DNA from: Verrucomicrobiota bacterium
GTDB lineage: Bacteria; Verrucomicrobiota; Kiritimatiellia; UBA8416; JABMPJ01
Direction of reading: 5' to 3'
Assembly: GCA_018648805.1 (NCBI GenBank)
Contig: JABGQM010000007.1
Span: 50,290 to 114,289, forward strand
DNA length: 64,000 nt
Under the pieces are notes generated by a model. The model was not told the origin of the DNA and did not search any database. It saw nothing but the letters and a program-made list of their open reading frames with translations. The translations under genes and the position numbers were made by a program. This document shows, piece after piece, positions 34,801-43,559 of this stretch. Position 1 is the stretch's first letter; the number at the start of each line of letters is the position of its first letter.

Positions 34801-34988
34801 AGTATATCTTCACACGTGCCCGGGCCGAATTGGGCTACCGAGTTGAGCGCTGCACCGACCTGCGCCAGGGGGCATGGACCCCTGTGGCCATCAATCCCGG
34901 CGACGCCGGCACGACCGTGACACTTCCCGCTACACTTGAACCGGGGCACACCTGCGGCTTCTTCCGCCTCGCCATCACTCAGCCTTGA
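31872..34988 (+). CDS. Secreted right-handed beta-helix (pectate lyase-like) protein
   Basis: This 1038-residue protein has a signal peptide (about 1-22) and a beta-sandwich region (about 130-240: FGRNLTAGDEG...DPGTYRVWVHN). A pectate-lyase-3-type beta-helix follows (about 245-720, opening VTAYGAMGDGSHDDIDAID and with many short repeats). Next are a BACON-like domain (about 800-890: VWNSGTAPLAWQ), a calcium-binding repeat (DGDSDGDGITLLEEYAFNMDP) and a C-terminal beta domain (YRVERCTDLRQGAW). The last two are typical of verrucomicrobial exported proteins. Likely a polysaccharide lyase or glycosidase; no catalytic residues could be assigned. The start is ATG 31872; GTG 31851 is possible. Confidence 0.83.
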   Translation: MMKQNTIKALLITAIVLTAGTLFASYPAAPRPARPTPLPELPATFPLFTPPLSNNGPHASAPALAEWTRSNGPGDTLALTGSRLSAFSNEEAGRDTRFVVFAQTSFAAMSADAAIQRISGQHAAITLPLELPTPSLYMVWPKNANGFGTPALLNQTEAWWIGPDTATRQESVSVFGRNLTAGDEGTLCWIYLQAPDDSGRWLTSRAANPYKADFTVPADTDPGTYRVWVHNSLGGQYGWSGPLMLSVDEGVVWTGPEIDVTAYGAMGDGSHDDIDAIDAAIDAAGDTPGTTVIFPQGTYLISRGIHNIPDHTRLRGAGMDLTTITAHPGFTTNAYGMLFGSMERVVVADMSWDTMGRVQGVLGNNVAYIRGSSRVEFNRVRFSQLEGRDDSYIIDTHHCELITFRDCTFIIASGLFLGGGRQIFIEACDFRGVHDCNALVYEWGGSEVSIANCTAADYDNSDPSDGRGWCQGRFLAGFGRWGSMRHIYFGGNHTTDMTVRPDFHDQNTGEQFMFEALDTLYRGAALSSGEDRVRLADLAADYTDESLVIVSGPGMGQSRRIMAFDPADGSVTVDEPWRVAPTPDSIIMIGRYMSRMAVYNNTFDGKERAVTNATHIAATAIVPYGGCVDLIVARNRFQQLSGGISNWSMGEPSAADGLLTLQPNYFNIFADNTFEHCLSGIENTAIVWQDLPLIPDTAMLGTIFRGNQLNDIRDAAFTSQSWADGAAIKMCIMDQNTATDVRIGAWCGTSGLQDHVLVRNHFSGQGGDALALKSDHLPALRENTWEGFAPDYGLGAPGAVLELPQRTVTLSCALGQSAQSSLPVWNSGTAPLAWQATTASAWLDIESSGVIDDEQCAGALVLTATTTNLPPGSYQAVVTIVSAYQTRQITVTLEAGLSSDAPPPLLAFDNPATASNGSGIVQWMIDHNISTNSMADGDSDGDGITLLEEYAFNMDPAVASRDGMPRLQAGPTGGAMQYIFTRARAELGYRVERCTDLRQGAWTPVAINPGDAGTTVTLPATLEPGHTCGFFRLAITQP

Positions 34989-35072
34989 TGCCTCATCTCT
35001 CTCAACAAAACAGTTGCGAACGCGAGAGGGCTGTTGCAGTCTCACTACCGAAACAGGGCGAGGTAGGGAGCC

Positions 35073-36680
35073 ATGAACAACGAGAACTCAAGCGCGTCGG
35101 ATGAATCTGGCGCACCTGACCAGCGCATCGCCATCAACACCGTTAGTCGCTATGTCTCCATGTCGATCGGCATGGTGGTCGGCTTCTTGTTACTGCCTTT
35201 CCTGCTCCGCCATATTGGAAAACCCGCCTACGGACTGCAGGCGCTCGCCCACCAATGTCTCGAATTCGTGACCATGCTTGCCTTCGCCATCGGCATGTCC
35301 TATGACCGCATTGCGGCGGCCCACTACGCGCGGCATGACTATGACCGCATGAACGCCACGTTGTCGGCCGGGCTGACCCTCTCCCTGCTGGTGGGCGTCG
35401 TTATTATCGGGGCCACACTTCTGCTCGCCCGTTTCGCCGATGTCGTTTTCGATTTGCCGCCGCACCTGCTTGAACCCGCACGGTGGGTTCTGATCCTTCT
35501 TGGAGCCGGAGCGGCAGTGACGGTCGTCAGCGGCGTGTATCGAACACCGGTATACATGACGCAACGGCTGTACCTGCTTTCAATCAGCAACATGCTCGAT
35601 ATTCTTGTTCCCGCGGCGCTGGTGATCCCTCTATTCATCTACGGACGAGGTTCGATCGTAGTCTGGGTGGGACTATCCGTGGCCACACGCCTGTGTACGC
35701 TGTGGATGATTGCGATACCAATGGGGAGGCGCGGACTCCCTCATCTGAAGATACGGCTCTTTGCGCCGCACGTTCGCCGTGAAATGCGTGAACTCCTGAG
35801 CTTCGGCGGACTGTCAATTATCGGCAGCCTGGGAGCCCTCCTGTATTACGCGACAGACTCGATCATGGTGTCCAACCTTAACGAGCTGGGCATCCAAGAG
35901 GTCGTAAACTACAACGTCGCCCAGCGATGGTTCCCCCAGATCAGCATGTTTGCATCATCTTTCGTGTGGATCCTCGGCCCTGCCATGACCGCCCAGGTGG
36001 CCACGAATCAGTTTGACAAGGTGCGTGCCACCGTCGCCACCGCCACACGCTATTGCTTCATTATCCTGGCTTACCCCTGCCTGCTTCTCTCTATCCAGGC
36101 AGAGCCGTTTCTACGCCTCTGGCTGAAGTCGGCCTTCGTCATGGAGAGCGTACCGGTCATGCGCGTGATCATGTGCGCCCTGCTGCTCAGCGGAGCCGGC
36201 ATCGTCGCCTATGAGACGCTTTATGCGTGCCGCAAGATCCGCCATGCCGTGTTGGCGACCCTTATCGGTGGCGTGCTTAACATCGCCCTCAGCATCACGT
36301 TGGTCAAAGTGGCGGGCATGGGACTGTTGGGCATTGCCACAGGCAGTCTGATCTCGCTCTTCCTGCTTGAAGTGATCTGCCTGCCGTACTTCCTGTGCCG
36401 TGAACTCTCACTCGGATGCGGAATCCTGTTTCGTGGGGCGGGTCGCGCATTCCTGGGCGCTATTCCGTTGGCCGGTGCCTGTGTCCTCCTGCTACATGCC
36501 TGGACGCCGAAGAGCCTGTTTCAGATCATTGTGCAGTTCGCCCTGTGCGGCCTGGTCTACCTGCCCAGCATCTGGTTTATCTCGCTGACAGGGGCCGATC
36601 GTGACAATCTTCGAGGCGCTATCACCACGGGGATAGCGTCCTGGCGCGCGCGCCGCGGGTCGAAGGAAGGGGGGTCCTGA
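35073..36680 (+). CDS. Polysaccharide/lipid-linked oligosaccharide flippase (Wzx/MATE-like)
   Basis: This 535-residue membrane protein has about 12-14 hydrophobic segments. The N-terminus (NTVSRYVSMSIGMVVGFLLLPFLLRHIGKPAYGLQALA) is typical of the polysaccharide-transport (MOP) superfamily. It is expected to move undecaprenyl-linked repeat units across the inner membrane. GGGAG precedes the ATG. First gene of the plus-strand part of the locus; its TGA overlaps the next ATG (TGATG). Confidence 0.85.
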   Translation: MNNENSSASDESGAPDQRIAINTVSRYVSMSIGMVVGFLLLPFLLRHIGKPAYGLQALAHQCLEFVTMLAFAIGMSYDRIAAAHYARHDYDRMNATLSAGLTLSLLVGVVIIGATLLLARFADVVFDLPPHLLEPARWVLILLGAGAAVTVVSGVYRTPVYMTQRLYLLSISNMLDILVPAALVIPLFIYGRGSIVVWVGLSVATRLCTLWMIAIPMGRRGLPHLKIRLFAPHVRREMRELLSFGGLSIIGSLGALLYYATDSIMVSNLNELGIQEVVNYNVAQRWFPQISMFASSFVWILGPAMTAQVATNQFDKVRATVATATRYCFIILAYPCLLLSIQAEPFLRLWLKSAFVMESVPVMRVIMCALLLSGAGIVAYETLYACRKIRHAVLATLIGGVLNIALSITLVKVAGMGLLGIATGSLISLFLLEVICLPYFLCRELSLGCGILFRGAGRAFLGAIPLAGACVLLLHAWTPKSLFQIIVQFALCGLVYLPSIWFISLTGADRDNLRGAITTGIASWRARRGSKEGGS

Positions 36681-37885
36681 TGCATATCGCTGTTCTTTTC
36701 GCCCGCTTTGGCGCCTATCATGTGGCGCGCCTCGAGGCCGCAGGGAAGCGCGCCGCGGCTGAAGGAGGCCGTGTGACCGGTATTGAAGTGTCCCGTACCG
36801 GAACCCTCTACGCCTGGGACCCGGTCGAAGGGGGGGTAGACTTCACCAGGGCAACGTTGTTCGAGGGCCGCGACTACCAGTCCATCACGTCGGCTGAGAT
36901 GAGGCGGGCCGTCCACACCACCCTATCCGATCTGGCACCCGACGTTGTCGCCCTGCCCGGATGGATCGCAGGCGAGGCCCTGGCCGGCCTGCACTGGGCC
37001 GCACAGCATGGCCTGCCTTCGGTCCTCTTAAGTGAAAGTGCCCGCATCGACGCCACACGACGCCCCGTGGCCGAGGCCATCAAGCGACGCCTCGTCAGCC
37101 GCTTCGGCGCCGGCCTCGTAGGCGGCCCGACCCACGTGAGCTACCTGGCCGAGCTAGGCATGCCGGCCGAGCGGGTCGCCCTCGGGTACGACACGGTCGA
37201 CAACGCCCACTTTGCCCGTGGTGCCGATGCCGCCCGCGCCGATGCGGATGCACGCCGCCAGGCCCTCGGACTGCCCTCCCGCTACTTCCTCTCTTCTTGT
37301 CGCTTTATCCCCAAAAAGAATCTCAGCGGGCTACTCAACGCCTTTGCGCGCTACCGCCAGCTGGCCACGGATGCGCCCTGGGACCTCGTCCTGTGCGGCG
37401 ACGGCGACCTCCGCCCCGGGCTTGAGGCCGAGGCCACGGACCTGGGCTTGCGGGCGGCCGTTCATTTCCCCGGCTTTGCAGGCTACGGCGATCTGCCCGC
37501 CATCTACGGACTGGCGCAGACCTTCATTCAGTCGAGCACCGTTGAGCAGTGGGGGCTGGTCGTCAACGAAGCCGCCGCGGCCGGCCTGCCGCTCCTGGTG
37601 TCGGAGCCCAGCGGCTGCGCGGCCACGCTGGTAGAGAACGGACGCAACGGCTTCATCTTCGACCCCCACAACGTTGACGAACTGGCCGCGCTCATGACCA
37701 GGATGGCGGGCGGTCAGATGAACCTCGCGGCCATGGGTACCACCAGCCGGGATGTGGTGGCGCCGTGGGATGCCGCCCGCTTTGGTGAGGGACTGATGCA
37801 GGCGGCGGCCATAGCGGCGGCACGCCCGGTGCCACGGCTGACCCCCATGGATCGTCTCCTGCTGCAACGCCTCATGCGAAAGTGA
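36680..37885 (+). CDS. Glycosyltransferase, GT4 type
   Basis: This 401-residue GT-B enzyme has an N-terminal acceptor domain, HVSYLAELGMPAERVALGYDTVDNAHF at the domain junction, and the C-terminal donor site with SSTVEQWGLVVNEAAAAGLPLLVS (the E-x7-E region). This resembles retaining family 4 transferases that add sugars to cell-surface glycans. It is translationally coupled to the flippase gene. Donor and acceptor are unknown. Confidence 0.85.
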   Translation: MHIAVLFARFGAYHVARLEAAGKRAAAEGGRVTGIEVSRTGTLYAWDPVEGGVDFTRATLFEGRDYQSITSAEMRRAVHTTLSDLAPDVVALPGWIAGEALAGLHWAAQHGLPSVLLSESARIDATRRPVAEAIKRRLVSRFGAGLVGGPTHVSYLAELGMPAERVALGYDTVDNAHFARGADAARADADARRQALGLPSRYFLSSCRFIPKKNLSGLLNAFARYRQLATDAPWDLVLCGDGDLRPGLEAEATDLGLRAAVHFPGFAGYGDLPAIYGLAQTFIQSSTVEQWGLVVNEAAAAGLPLLVSEPSGCAATLVENGRNGFIFDPHNVDELAALMTRMAGGQMNLAAMGTTSRDVVAPWDAARFGEGLMQAAAIAAARPVPRLTPMDRLLLQRLMRK

Positions 37886-37890
37886 TCCCC

Positions 37891-39060
37891 ATGCACGCGG
37901 CCTTCCTCCAATCTTCCGTATCGCGACTGGCCGGAGGGCTGTTCATGGCGCCGCGCGCACTGGCACAGGCCCTGCACGGGCGCGGGGTTAGGATGAGTGT
38001 ACTGGGGGTGCACGATGCCCACAGCGAGGAGGACCGTTCGGCCTGGGACGGACTGGACCTCCACCTCTTCAGCCCCCTGCCCCCACGCGCGCTGGCTTAC
38101 GCCCGACGCTACCGCCATGGCCTCAACCAACTCAATCCCGATCTGGCCCATTGCCATGGCCTGTGGCAATACCCCTCCATGGCCTGCTCCGGCTGGGCCA
38201 CGAGGTCCAAGCGGCCTTACCTGGTCTCGCCGCACGGCATGCTGGATCCGTGGGCACTGACCAACGCACGCCTCAAGAAACAGCTGGCCGGTGCGGTCTT
38301 TCAACGCCGCCACCTGCAGCAGGCCGCCTGCCTGCATGCCCTCTGCGAGTCGGAAGCCCAGGCCATGCGCGCCTATGGCCTGACCCATCCCATCTGCATC
38401 GTACCCAATGGCGTCGACCTGCCAGAACCCGGCGAGAGCCTCCCGCCAGCGTGGCCGGTCGAGACCGATGGCCGACACGTCATCCTCTTCCTGGGACGCC
38501 TGCATCCCAAGAAGGGGCTGCCCCATCTTCTGGAGGGCTGGCGCGCGCTGCTGCGGGACCGACCCGGTATCCGGCATCGCTGGTGCATCGTTATCGCGGG
38601 ATGGGACCAGGGCGGCCACCGCGCTATGCTCACCAAACAAGCCGCCGCGCTGGACATCAGCTCAAGCCTCTTCTTCACCGGTCCGCTGCATGGTGATCAG
38701 AAGGCCGCCGCCTTTGCGCACGCCGATGCGTTTGTCTTGCCCTCTTTCAGTGAGGGAATGCCGGCCGCCATCCTGGAAGCCTGGTCATACGGACTGCCGG
38801 TGATCATGACCCGCCACTGCAACATCCCCGAAGGATTTGCCGCCGATGCGGCCCTGGCCATGACGGCAGATGCCACTGGTGCCCAGCATGCCCTTGCGTG
38901 TATAGTCGACCAGTCCGACGACGAACGACGCCTCATGGGCGAGCGGGGCCGGGCACTGGTGCAGACCCGCTTCACCTGGTCGGTGATAGGCGAACAGATG
39001 CACCGCGTCTACGACTGGGTCCTGGGCGGCGGGGCGGCACCAGCCTGCGTAAGGGAGTAA
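37891..39060 (+). CDS. Glycosyltransferase, GT4 type
   Basis: This GT-B family 4 enzyme has 389 residues from ATG 37891 (GTG 37882, overlapping the previous stop, is an alternative). Visible are GGLFMAPRALAQAL near the N-terminus, SPHGMLDPWAL, IVPNGVDLP, FLGRLHPKKGLPHLLEGW and the donor-site SFSEGMPAAILEAWSYGLPVI. It probably adds one sugar of the repeat unit. Sugar specificity cannot be read from sequence. Confidence 0.87.
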   Translation: MHAAFLQSSVSRLAGGLFMAPRALAQALHGRGVRMSVLGVHDAHSEEDRSAWDGLDLHLFSPLPPRALAYARRYRHGLNQLNPDLAHCHGLWQYPSMACSGWATRSKRPYLVSPHGMLDPWALTNARLKKQLAGAVFQRRHLQQAACLHALCESEAQAMRAYGLTHPICIVPNGVDLPEPGESLPPAWPVETDGRHVILFLGRLHPKKGLPHLLEGWRALLRDRPGIRHRWCIVIAGWDQGGHRAMLTKQAAALDISSSLFFTGPLHGDQKAAAFAHADAFVLPSFSEGMPAAILEAWSYGLPVIMTRHCNIPEGFAADAALAMTADATGAQHALACIVDQSDDERRLMGERGRALVQTRFTWSVIGEQMHRVYDWVLGGGAAPACVRE

Positions 39061-39064
39061 GAAC

Positions 39065-39616
39065 GTGACAGATTCGCAACGTGAACGCTGGCCCTACTCG
39101 CCCGTCACCTACGTGCGGCGGGCTCTCTGGCGACTGGTGTGGCTCTCCCTGTGGAAGGTCGCGCACTGGCGGCTCACGGGTGTCCGCTCGGCCATCCTGC
39201 GCGCCTTCGGCGCCCGCGTCGGGCGGGGTACGGCCCTGCGGGCCTCCACCTGGATCGAGATGCCCTGGCAACTGGCCCTGGGCGAGCGCTGCCTGCTGGG
39301 CGACCATGTCCGGATCTACAACCTGGGCCCCCTCTCGATCGGCGACGATAGCGTGATCTCGCAGAACGCACATCTCTGCGGCGGCACGCATGACTACACC
39401 GACCCCACCTTTGCGCTGAAGCGTGAGGAGATTCGAATCGGAAAGCAGGCCTGGATCGCGGCGGATGCTTTTGTGGGCCCGGGCGTCACGATCGGCGACG
39501 GGGCGATCGTGGGGGCACGCGCCGTGGCGATAGGCGATGTAGCGCCATGGACCATCGTAGGCGGCAACCCGGCCCAACCGATCAAACAGCGTCCACGCGT
39601 CGGCCCCGCCACGTGA
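39065..39616 (+). CDS. Hexapeptide-repeat acetyltransferase (WcaF-like)
   Basis: This 183-residue protein is a left-handed beta-helix acyltransferase with repeats such as IGDDSVISQNAHLCGG and IGDGAIVGARAVAIGDV, and a HDY motif with the likely catalytic His. The N-terminal helical extension (WPYSPVTYVRRALWRLVW) matches colanic-acid-type WcaF enzymes, which O-acetylate exopolysaccharide sugars from acetyl-CoA. The start is GTG with GGGAG upstream, four bases after the preceding stop. Confidence 0.85.
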   Translation: MTDSQRERWPYSPVTYVRRALWRLVWLSLWKVAHWRLTGVRSAILRAFGARVGRGTALRASTWIEMPWQLALGERCLLGDHVRIYNLGPLSIGDDSVISQNAHLCGGTHDYTDPTFALKREEIRIGKQAWIAADAFVGPGVTIGDGAIVGARAVAIGDVAPWTIVGGNPAQPIKQRPRVGPAT

Positions 39617-39668
39617 GCCCCTCTCGAAGCGAAACGCACGAGCCTATGACCGGAGCACACGACAGACC

Positions 39669-41117
39669 ATGAACGGTACAGGTATTGACACCGAAAGTCT
39701 TCCGCTTCTCTTCTGGGCATGCGGCCTCTTGATCGCCCTCCTATCCGGCTATGCCCTGCATCAGCGTCGCTCCTCCTGGGCACTGCCTTGTCTGGCCGTG
39801 CTCGGGACGACAACCGTCTGGTACCTGGGGGATATTGTCTATACCGGGATCGGACCCATCTCAAGCCTTTTTCCCGAGCGCGTCATCCATAGAGCGCTAT
39901 GGCAAGTCATACTCTTCCTGGTGAGCTATGGCCTGCTCTGCAAGGAGGTATCGCGCTGGTTTGTGCGGGGCCGCGAGGACGACAGGCTCATTTTTGAGCA
40001 GTCCGATATTTTCGAAACCGAGAAGGCCCAGCGCCAGATCACGATGGCCCTCTGGTTTGCCGCGATCGGCTGGGTTGTGATCTTCCTTATCAGTCAGTAC
40101 CGCAACGGCTGGCCGTTGAAAGCCTCGCTGTTCCCATACCTGACCGGCCGTCACGTGCCCCTGTGGGGGCGTGACCGACTCGGTGGCGCCACCGGATTCC
40201 TGATCGCGACGGGTGCCTTTATCCATCAGTTTTTCTCCGCCATGCTCGGTGTGGTCTTCATTCTATCGCGCCGTCCGCGCACACGGATAGTGGCGGGCAT
40301 CATGGTGGCGCTGGCCTGGCCGTTCTGGCTCGTCGGCTATGCGCGCAGTGTCATACTCGCCCTGGTTGTTCCTGCCGCATGCGGCTTCTTCCTGTTTTCG
40401 CGGCACCGTCTGGCCTACCGTGTTGCCACCGTCCTGGTGCTCTTCCTGGCCCTGAACCTTTGGCTCAAGCTGGTCATCGCCACACGCACTTCCGGCGGCG
40501 TTGCCGAGACCTTTGTCGAGATCGTTGAGGGCCGCCAATCGAGCGATTTCATCAAGACCCGCAAACACCGGGGCCTCGATATGTTTAAGGAGCTCTGCTA
40601 CATGAATCACTATATCGAGAAGGGCACCTATGACGTGAATTGGGGACGCGGCTATTTCGCCGAGCTGGTTAATTTTATCCCGCGCGCCTGGTGGCACGGC
40701 AAGCCCACGGTCGGCATTGAGTTTTCCATCGCACGCGGCAGCCGGACACGGGGAAAGGGCAAAGATCTGGTCACATCCTTGATTACGCCCGGCATGGTGG
40801 GGCAAGGGGTCGAGAATTTCGGCTATGTCTTGGGGCCGGTCGCCGCCGCATTCCTGATGTCGTTGTGGACGGGCATCCTGGCGATGTTCTGGACCCAGCG
40901 CCATTCAGTCGTGCGCGCCTGTCTCTTCCTGGTAGGGCTGGGTCTCACCTTCAACAGCGGACGCGTCATCACGCTACAGGTGTTCTTTCCCATCGTGTTC
41001 GGGTACCTGATGATCCGTATCTACGAACAGATCGAGCAACGGCATGCCGCGGTCACAGTGGGTCCGACAGAACCCGCAACATCTCCTCCGCCAGCAGCGC
41101 CTGCCCCGCCGCATTGA
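39669..41117 (+). CDS. Polysaccharide polymerase-like membrane protein (Wzy/O-antigen ligase type)
   Basis: This 482-residue protein has about 11-12 predicted transmembrane segments and a long central extracytoplasmic loop (about 275-385). That topology fits Wzy-type O-unit polymerases or related oligosaccharide repeat-unit polymerases. No single diagnostic motif exists for the family. The 3' end overlaps the convergent SGNH hydrolase gene by 65 nt. Its place after the flippase and transferases supports the call. Confidence 0.68.
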   Translation: MNGTGIDTESLPLLFWACGLLIALLSGYALHQRRSSWALPCLAVLGTTTVWYLGDIVYTGIGPISSLFPERVIHRALWQVILFLVSYGLLCKEVSRWFVRGREDDRLIFEQSDIFETEKAQRQITMALWFAAIGWVVIFLISQYRNGWPLKASLFPYLTGRHVPLWGRDRLGGATGFLIATGAFIHQFFSAMLGVVFILSRRPRTRIVAGIMVALAWPFWLVGYARSVILALVVPAACGFFLFSRHRLAYRVATVLVLFLALNLWLKLVIATRTSGGVAETFVEIVEGRQSSDFIKTRKHRGLDMFKELCYMNHYIEKGTYDVNWGRGYFAELVNFIPRAWWHGKPTVGIEFSIARGSRTRGKGKDLVTSLITPGMVGQGVENFGYVLGPVAAAFLMSLWTGILAMFWTQRHSVVRACLFLVGLGLTFNSGRVITLQVFFPIVFGYLMIRIYEQIEQRHAAVTVGPTEPATSPPPAAPAPPH

Positions 41118-41988
41118 GATGCTGCCCATCCCGGTAGAGCAGGATCCCTTCACGCACCGCCGCCCCGTAGCGTGACGCCAACGAGGTGAACGGCACCTCC
41201 TGTCGCAGCGCGATGTCGCGGATGGCCCCAAAAGGCTCGGCCGGGTAAAAGGTGCCGTCGGCATCGAGCTCGTCACGAAAGGGATGGTAGCACAACCACA
41301 CCCGGCACCGGTCGGCCCGCAACTGCTCAATCAGCCCTTCCAGTGCCGCGATACAACTTTCCCGCGCAGCGGTCCGATCGCCGTCCCGGTCATCCTCCGA
41401 TCGCTTCACCAGTCCCGCCACCCGTGGCAGCACATAGCGGAACACGAGTTCGCCCGTCGCGCTGAGGGGCTTGCGGGTCGGATGCTTCCGCGGACTGAGC
41501 GGCCCGAATGACGGCACATCATCGAGGTCAGCCCCGTTCAGCACGATCACGGCCAGGTCAGCATCGAAGGTGCCGTATTCCCTAATGTAGGCCAACAGAT
41601 TGGGGGGCGACCATGTTCCGGCCGAGATATTGCCCACGACAACGGGGGTACGCCGCCTGTCGCTCAGCTCATGCTTGATGATCTCCGAGGCCAATTCGTC
41701 TTGATCCGTCGGGCGGCCACCATTAACGATTGAATCACCCAGAACCAGAATTCTGATCTCGTTGGCTTCTTTCGGCACGGGCATATCGTCGGATCGCATA
41801 CCATGGCGATTGGTCTTGAACACATTGCCAACGCGTCTGTAGGAAGCGCTCGGCTTCAACATGTACTCAATGGCCGGGTGCGTTACGTAGAGCGGCGGGT
41901 CGCCAAGCCCTATCAGGAATCGGCAGACCAGCTCAAGTGCGACACACCCCAACAACAGACAGAGCCCGGCCGTAATAAACTTCTTCAT
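41053..41988 (-). CDS. Membrane-anchored SGNH/GDSL hydrolase
   Basis: This 311-residue protein has one N-terminal hydrophobic segment (ITAGLCLLLGCVALELVC) and an SGNH esterase domain. Block I is LVLGDSIVNGG (catalytic Ser), and the C-terminal DGQHLN provides the Asp-x-x-His pair. Proteins of this type add or remove acyl groups on exported glycans, or hydrolyse esters. Its ATG overlaps the stop of the upstream acyltransferase gene (ATGA), so the two are coupled. It shares 65 nt with the convergent polymerase gene. Confidence 0.82.
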   Translation of the reverse strand: MKKFITAGLCLLLGCVALELVCRFLIGLGDPPLYVTHPAIEYMLKPSASYRRVGNVFKTNRHGMRSDDMPVPKEANEIRILVLGDSIVNGGRPTDQDELASEIIKHELSDRRRTPVVVGNISAGTWSPPNLLAYIREYGTFDADLAVIVLNGADLDDVPSFGPLSPRKHPTRKPLSATGELVFRYVLPRVAGLVKRSEDDRDGDRTAARESCIAALEGLIEQLRADRCRVWLCYHPFRDELDADGTFYPAEPFGAIRDIALRQEVPFTSLASRYGAAVREGILLYRDGQHLNAAGQALLAEEMLRVLSDPL

Positions 41989-43508
41989 ACCTGCCGTGTC
42001 CTCCAATGGGTATGCGTTGCCACACGTGTTCCGCCGGCACGCACCACGGCGTCATTGAGCAACCCCTCTCTGGCCGGCACAAGCAACACCACCGCTTCAC
42101 CGTTCGTCGCTTCGAGGATGCCGTTGAACAGCCTGGCATACATGGCCGCAACATCCTCTCTGTCCGGGTATGCCTCCACTCCCGACACCACATGTCGCCC
42201 TGCCGTGGGGACACCTCTGTTGATCGCGCTGATCATCGTCTCGTCCTGTGTGTCGCCCCTGCCCCACACCACAATCCCGTCTGCGTCGGCCACCAGGTAC
42301 ACGACGTTGCTCTCTCTGAATGCGCTGTAATGCCTCTTTTTCACTTGCAGATCGTTGGCGCGCATAAAGTCTACGAAGTCACCATATGTGTATAATGCGT
42401 GAAACGCCAACCCGGGGTCTGATCCCGTGTCGCACAGAGGCGGCCCCACACTGTATTCATTCACCCGGGTCACGAACGTCGCCATGTGCATCCACGCGGT
42501 GGTGAGTGTGGCGCGCATCGCTATGAGGCTCTGTTTGAGACCGCTTGGATTCAGTAATCCGCAAAAACAGTTGTGCACATACCCCTTGGCCGTTATCGCC
42601 ACGTAGGTGGTTCCGATTTCACGATATGCATTGGCAAACCGTCGTTTGTATGTTTCGTCTCCCAGTCCGAGATCCATACACTCCAACCCCTCTTGTTCAC
42701 AGAACCGCGCGGTCTCCGGCAACAGCAGTCGCAACGGAGATGTCTTCAACTGTTTTATGTTGATGACGGGTGTATGCCAGAGCAGGGTCTTACCGTATAT
42801 CATTCCGTAGTGCACCCCAAGGACTTCACCCTCGTAGAAGATCTGCAGCAGGGTCTTGTTTTCGGGACAGACCAGATATTCAGCGACCCGCTGAGGTGAT
42901 GCGAACGCACTGTGTATGCCGTCATACCCCCAGCGTTCGCGGTGAAGACGGCCCAACTCACTGACAGACGGCTCGTCCACTTTGGTAATCTGGACTGAAT
43001 AGGAATCCCGTTTGGCATAGCGTTTCAACAGTTTGACAATGTTCTTTCGGCCATAGAGTCCCGCCCACCCTTTAGGATCCTGTGTGGCATCAAAGATCTG
43101 CAGGCGGTCTATCTTAACGCCGGGAAGGGATTGGAGTGGAACCGATGAGACAAACTCATCAAAAACAACCAGGTCCGCCCCCACCTGCCGTGCATCCTTT
43201 CGCGCCGCATCAAGCAACGGCTGGAAGCATTCCGGGTGCGACAGGTAAACCCATTTGTAGTCATGCAGTTTCCCGCTATACAGGCGGTACAATTTGCAGT
43301 GGAGACCATGGATCCGGCCATCCTCGACACAGCAGACGGCACACCCCACGACCTTATCGTCTTCACGGACCTGGACATAGCGCAGGGGCAGGTCCTGGAG
43401 CTGTGCCAGTGCGGCCAGCTCAGAGAAGGATGGCGCGGGCAGGGAGGGATCGGCTCGCAGAGCGGCCGTGCTCTCATCAAGGTGCGTCTTTACACTGGTT
43501 GTTGTCAT
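41985..43508 (-). CDS. BioF2/FemAB-like GNAT acyltransferase with extra C-terminal domain
   Basis: This 507-residue protein has a GNAT-related core (about 1-330; EGLECMDLGLGDETYKRRFANAYREIGTTYV is the conserved C-terminal signature of the BioF2-like/CelD family). An additional region of about 150 residues (about 350-500) was not recognised. FemAB-like members transfer amino acids or acyl groups. In a locus carrying NRPS-type genes this makes it a candidate for moving an aminoacyl or acyl group to a sugar (inference). Confidence 0.72.
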   Translation of the reverse strand: MTTTSVKTHLDESTAALRADPSLPAPSFSELAALAQLQDLPLRYVQVREDDKVVGCAVCCVEDGRIHGLHCKLYRLYSGKLHDYKWVYLSHPECFQPLLDAARKDARQVGADLVVFDEFVSSVPLQSLPGVKIDRLQIFDATQDPKGWAGLYGRKNIVKLLKRYAKRDSYSVQITKVDEPSVSELGRLHRERWGYDGIHSAFASPQRVAEYLVCPENKTLLQIFYEGEVLGVHYGMIYGKTLLWHTPVINIKQLKTSPLRLLLPETARFCEQEGLECMDLGLGDETYKRRFANAYREIGTTYVAITAKGYVHNCFCGLLNPSGLKQSLIAMRATLTTAWMHMATFVTRVNEYSVGPPLCDTGSDPGLAFHALYTYGDFVDFMRANDLQVKKRHYSAFRESNVVYLVADADGIVVWGRGDTQDETMISAINRGVPTAGRHVVSGVEAYPDREDVAAMYARLFNGILEATNGEAVVLLVPAREGLLNDAVVRAGGTRVATHTHWRTRQV

Positions 43509-43559
43509 CGGATTGACATCACCCTCATACGGTCAGGCCCATCGCACAGCGGCCTGATG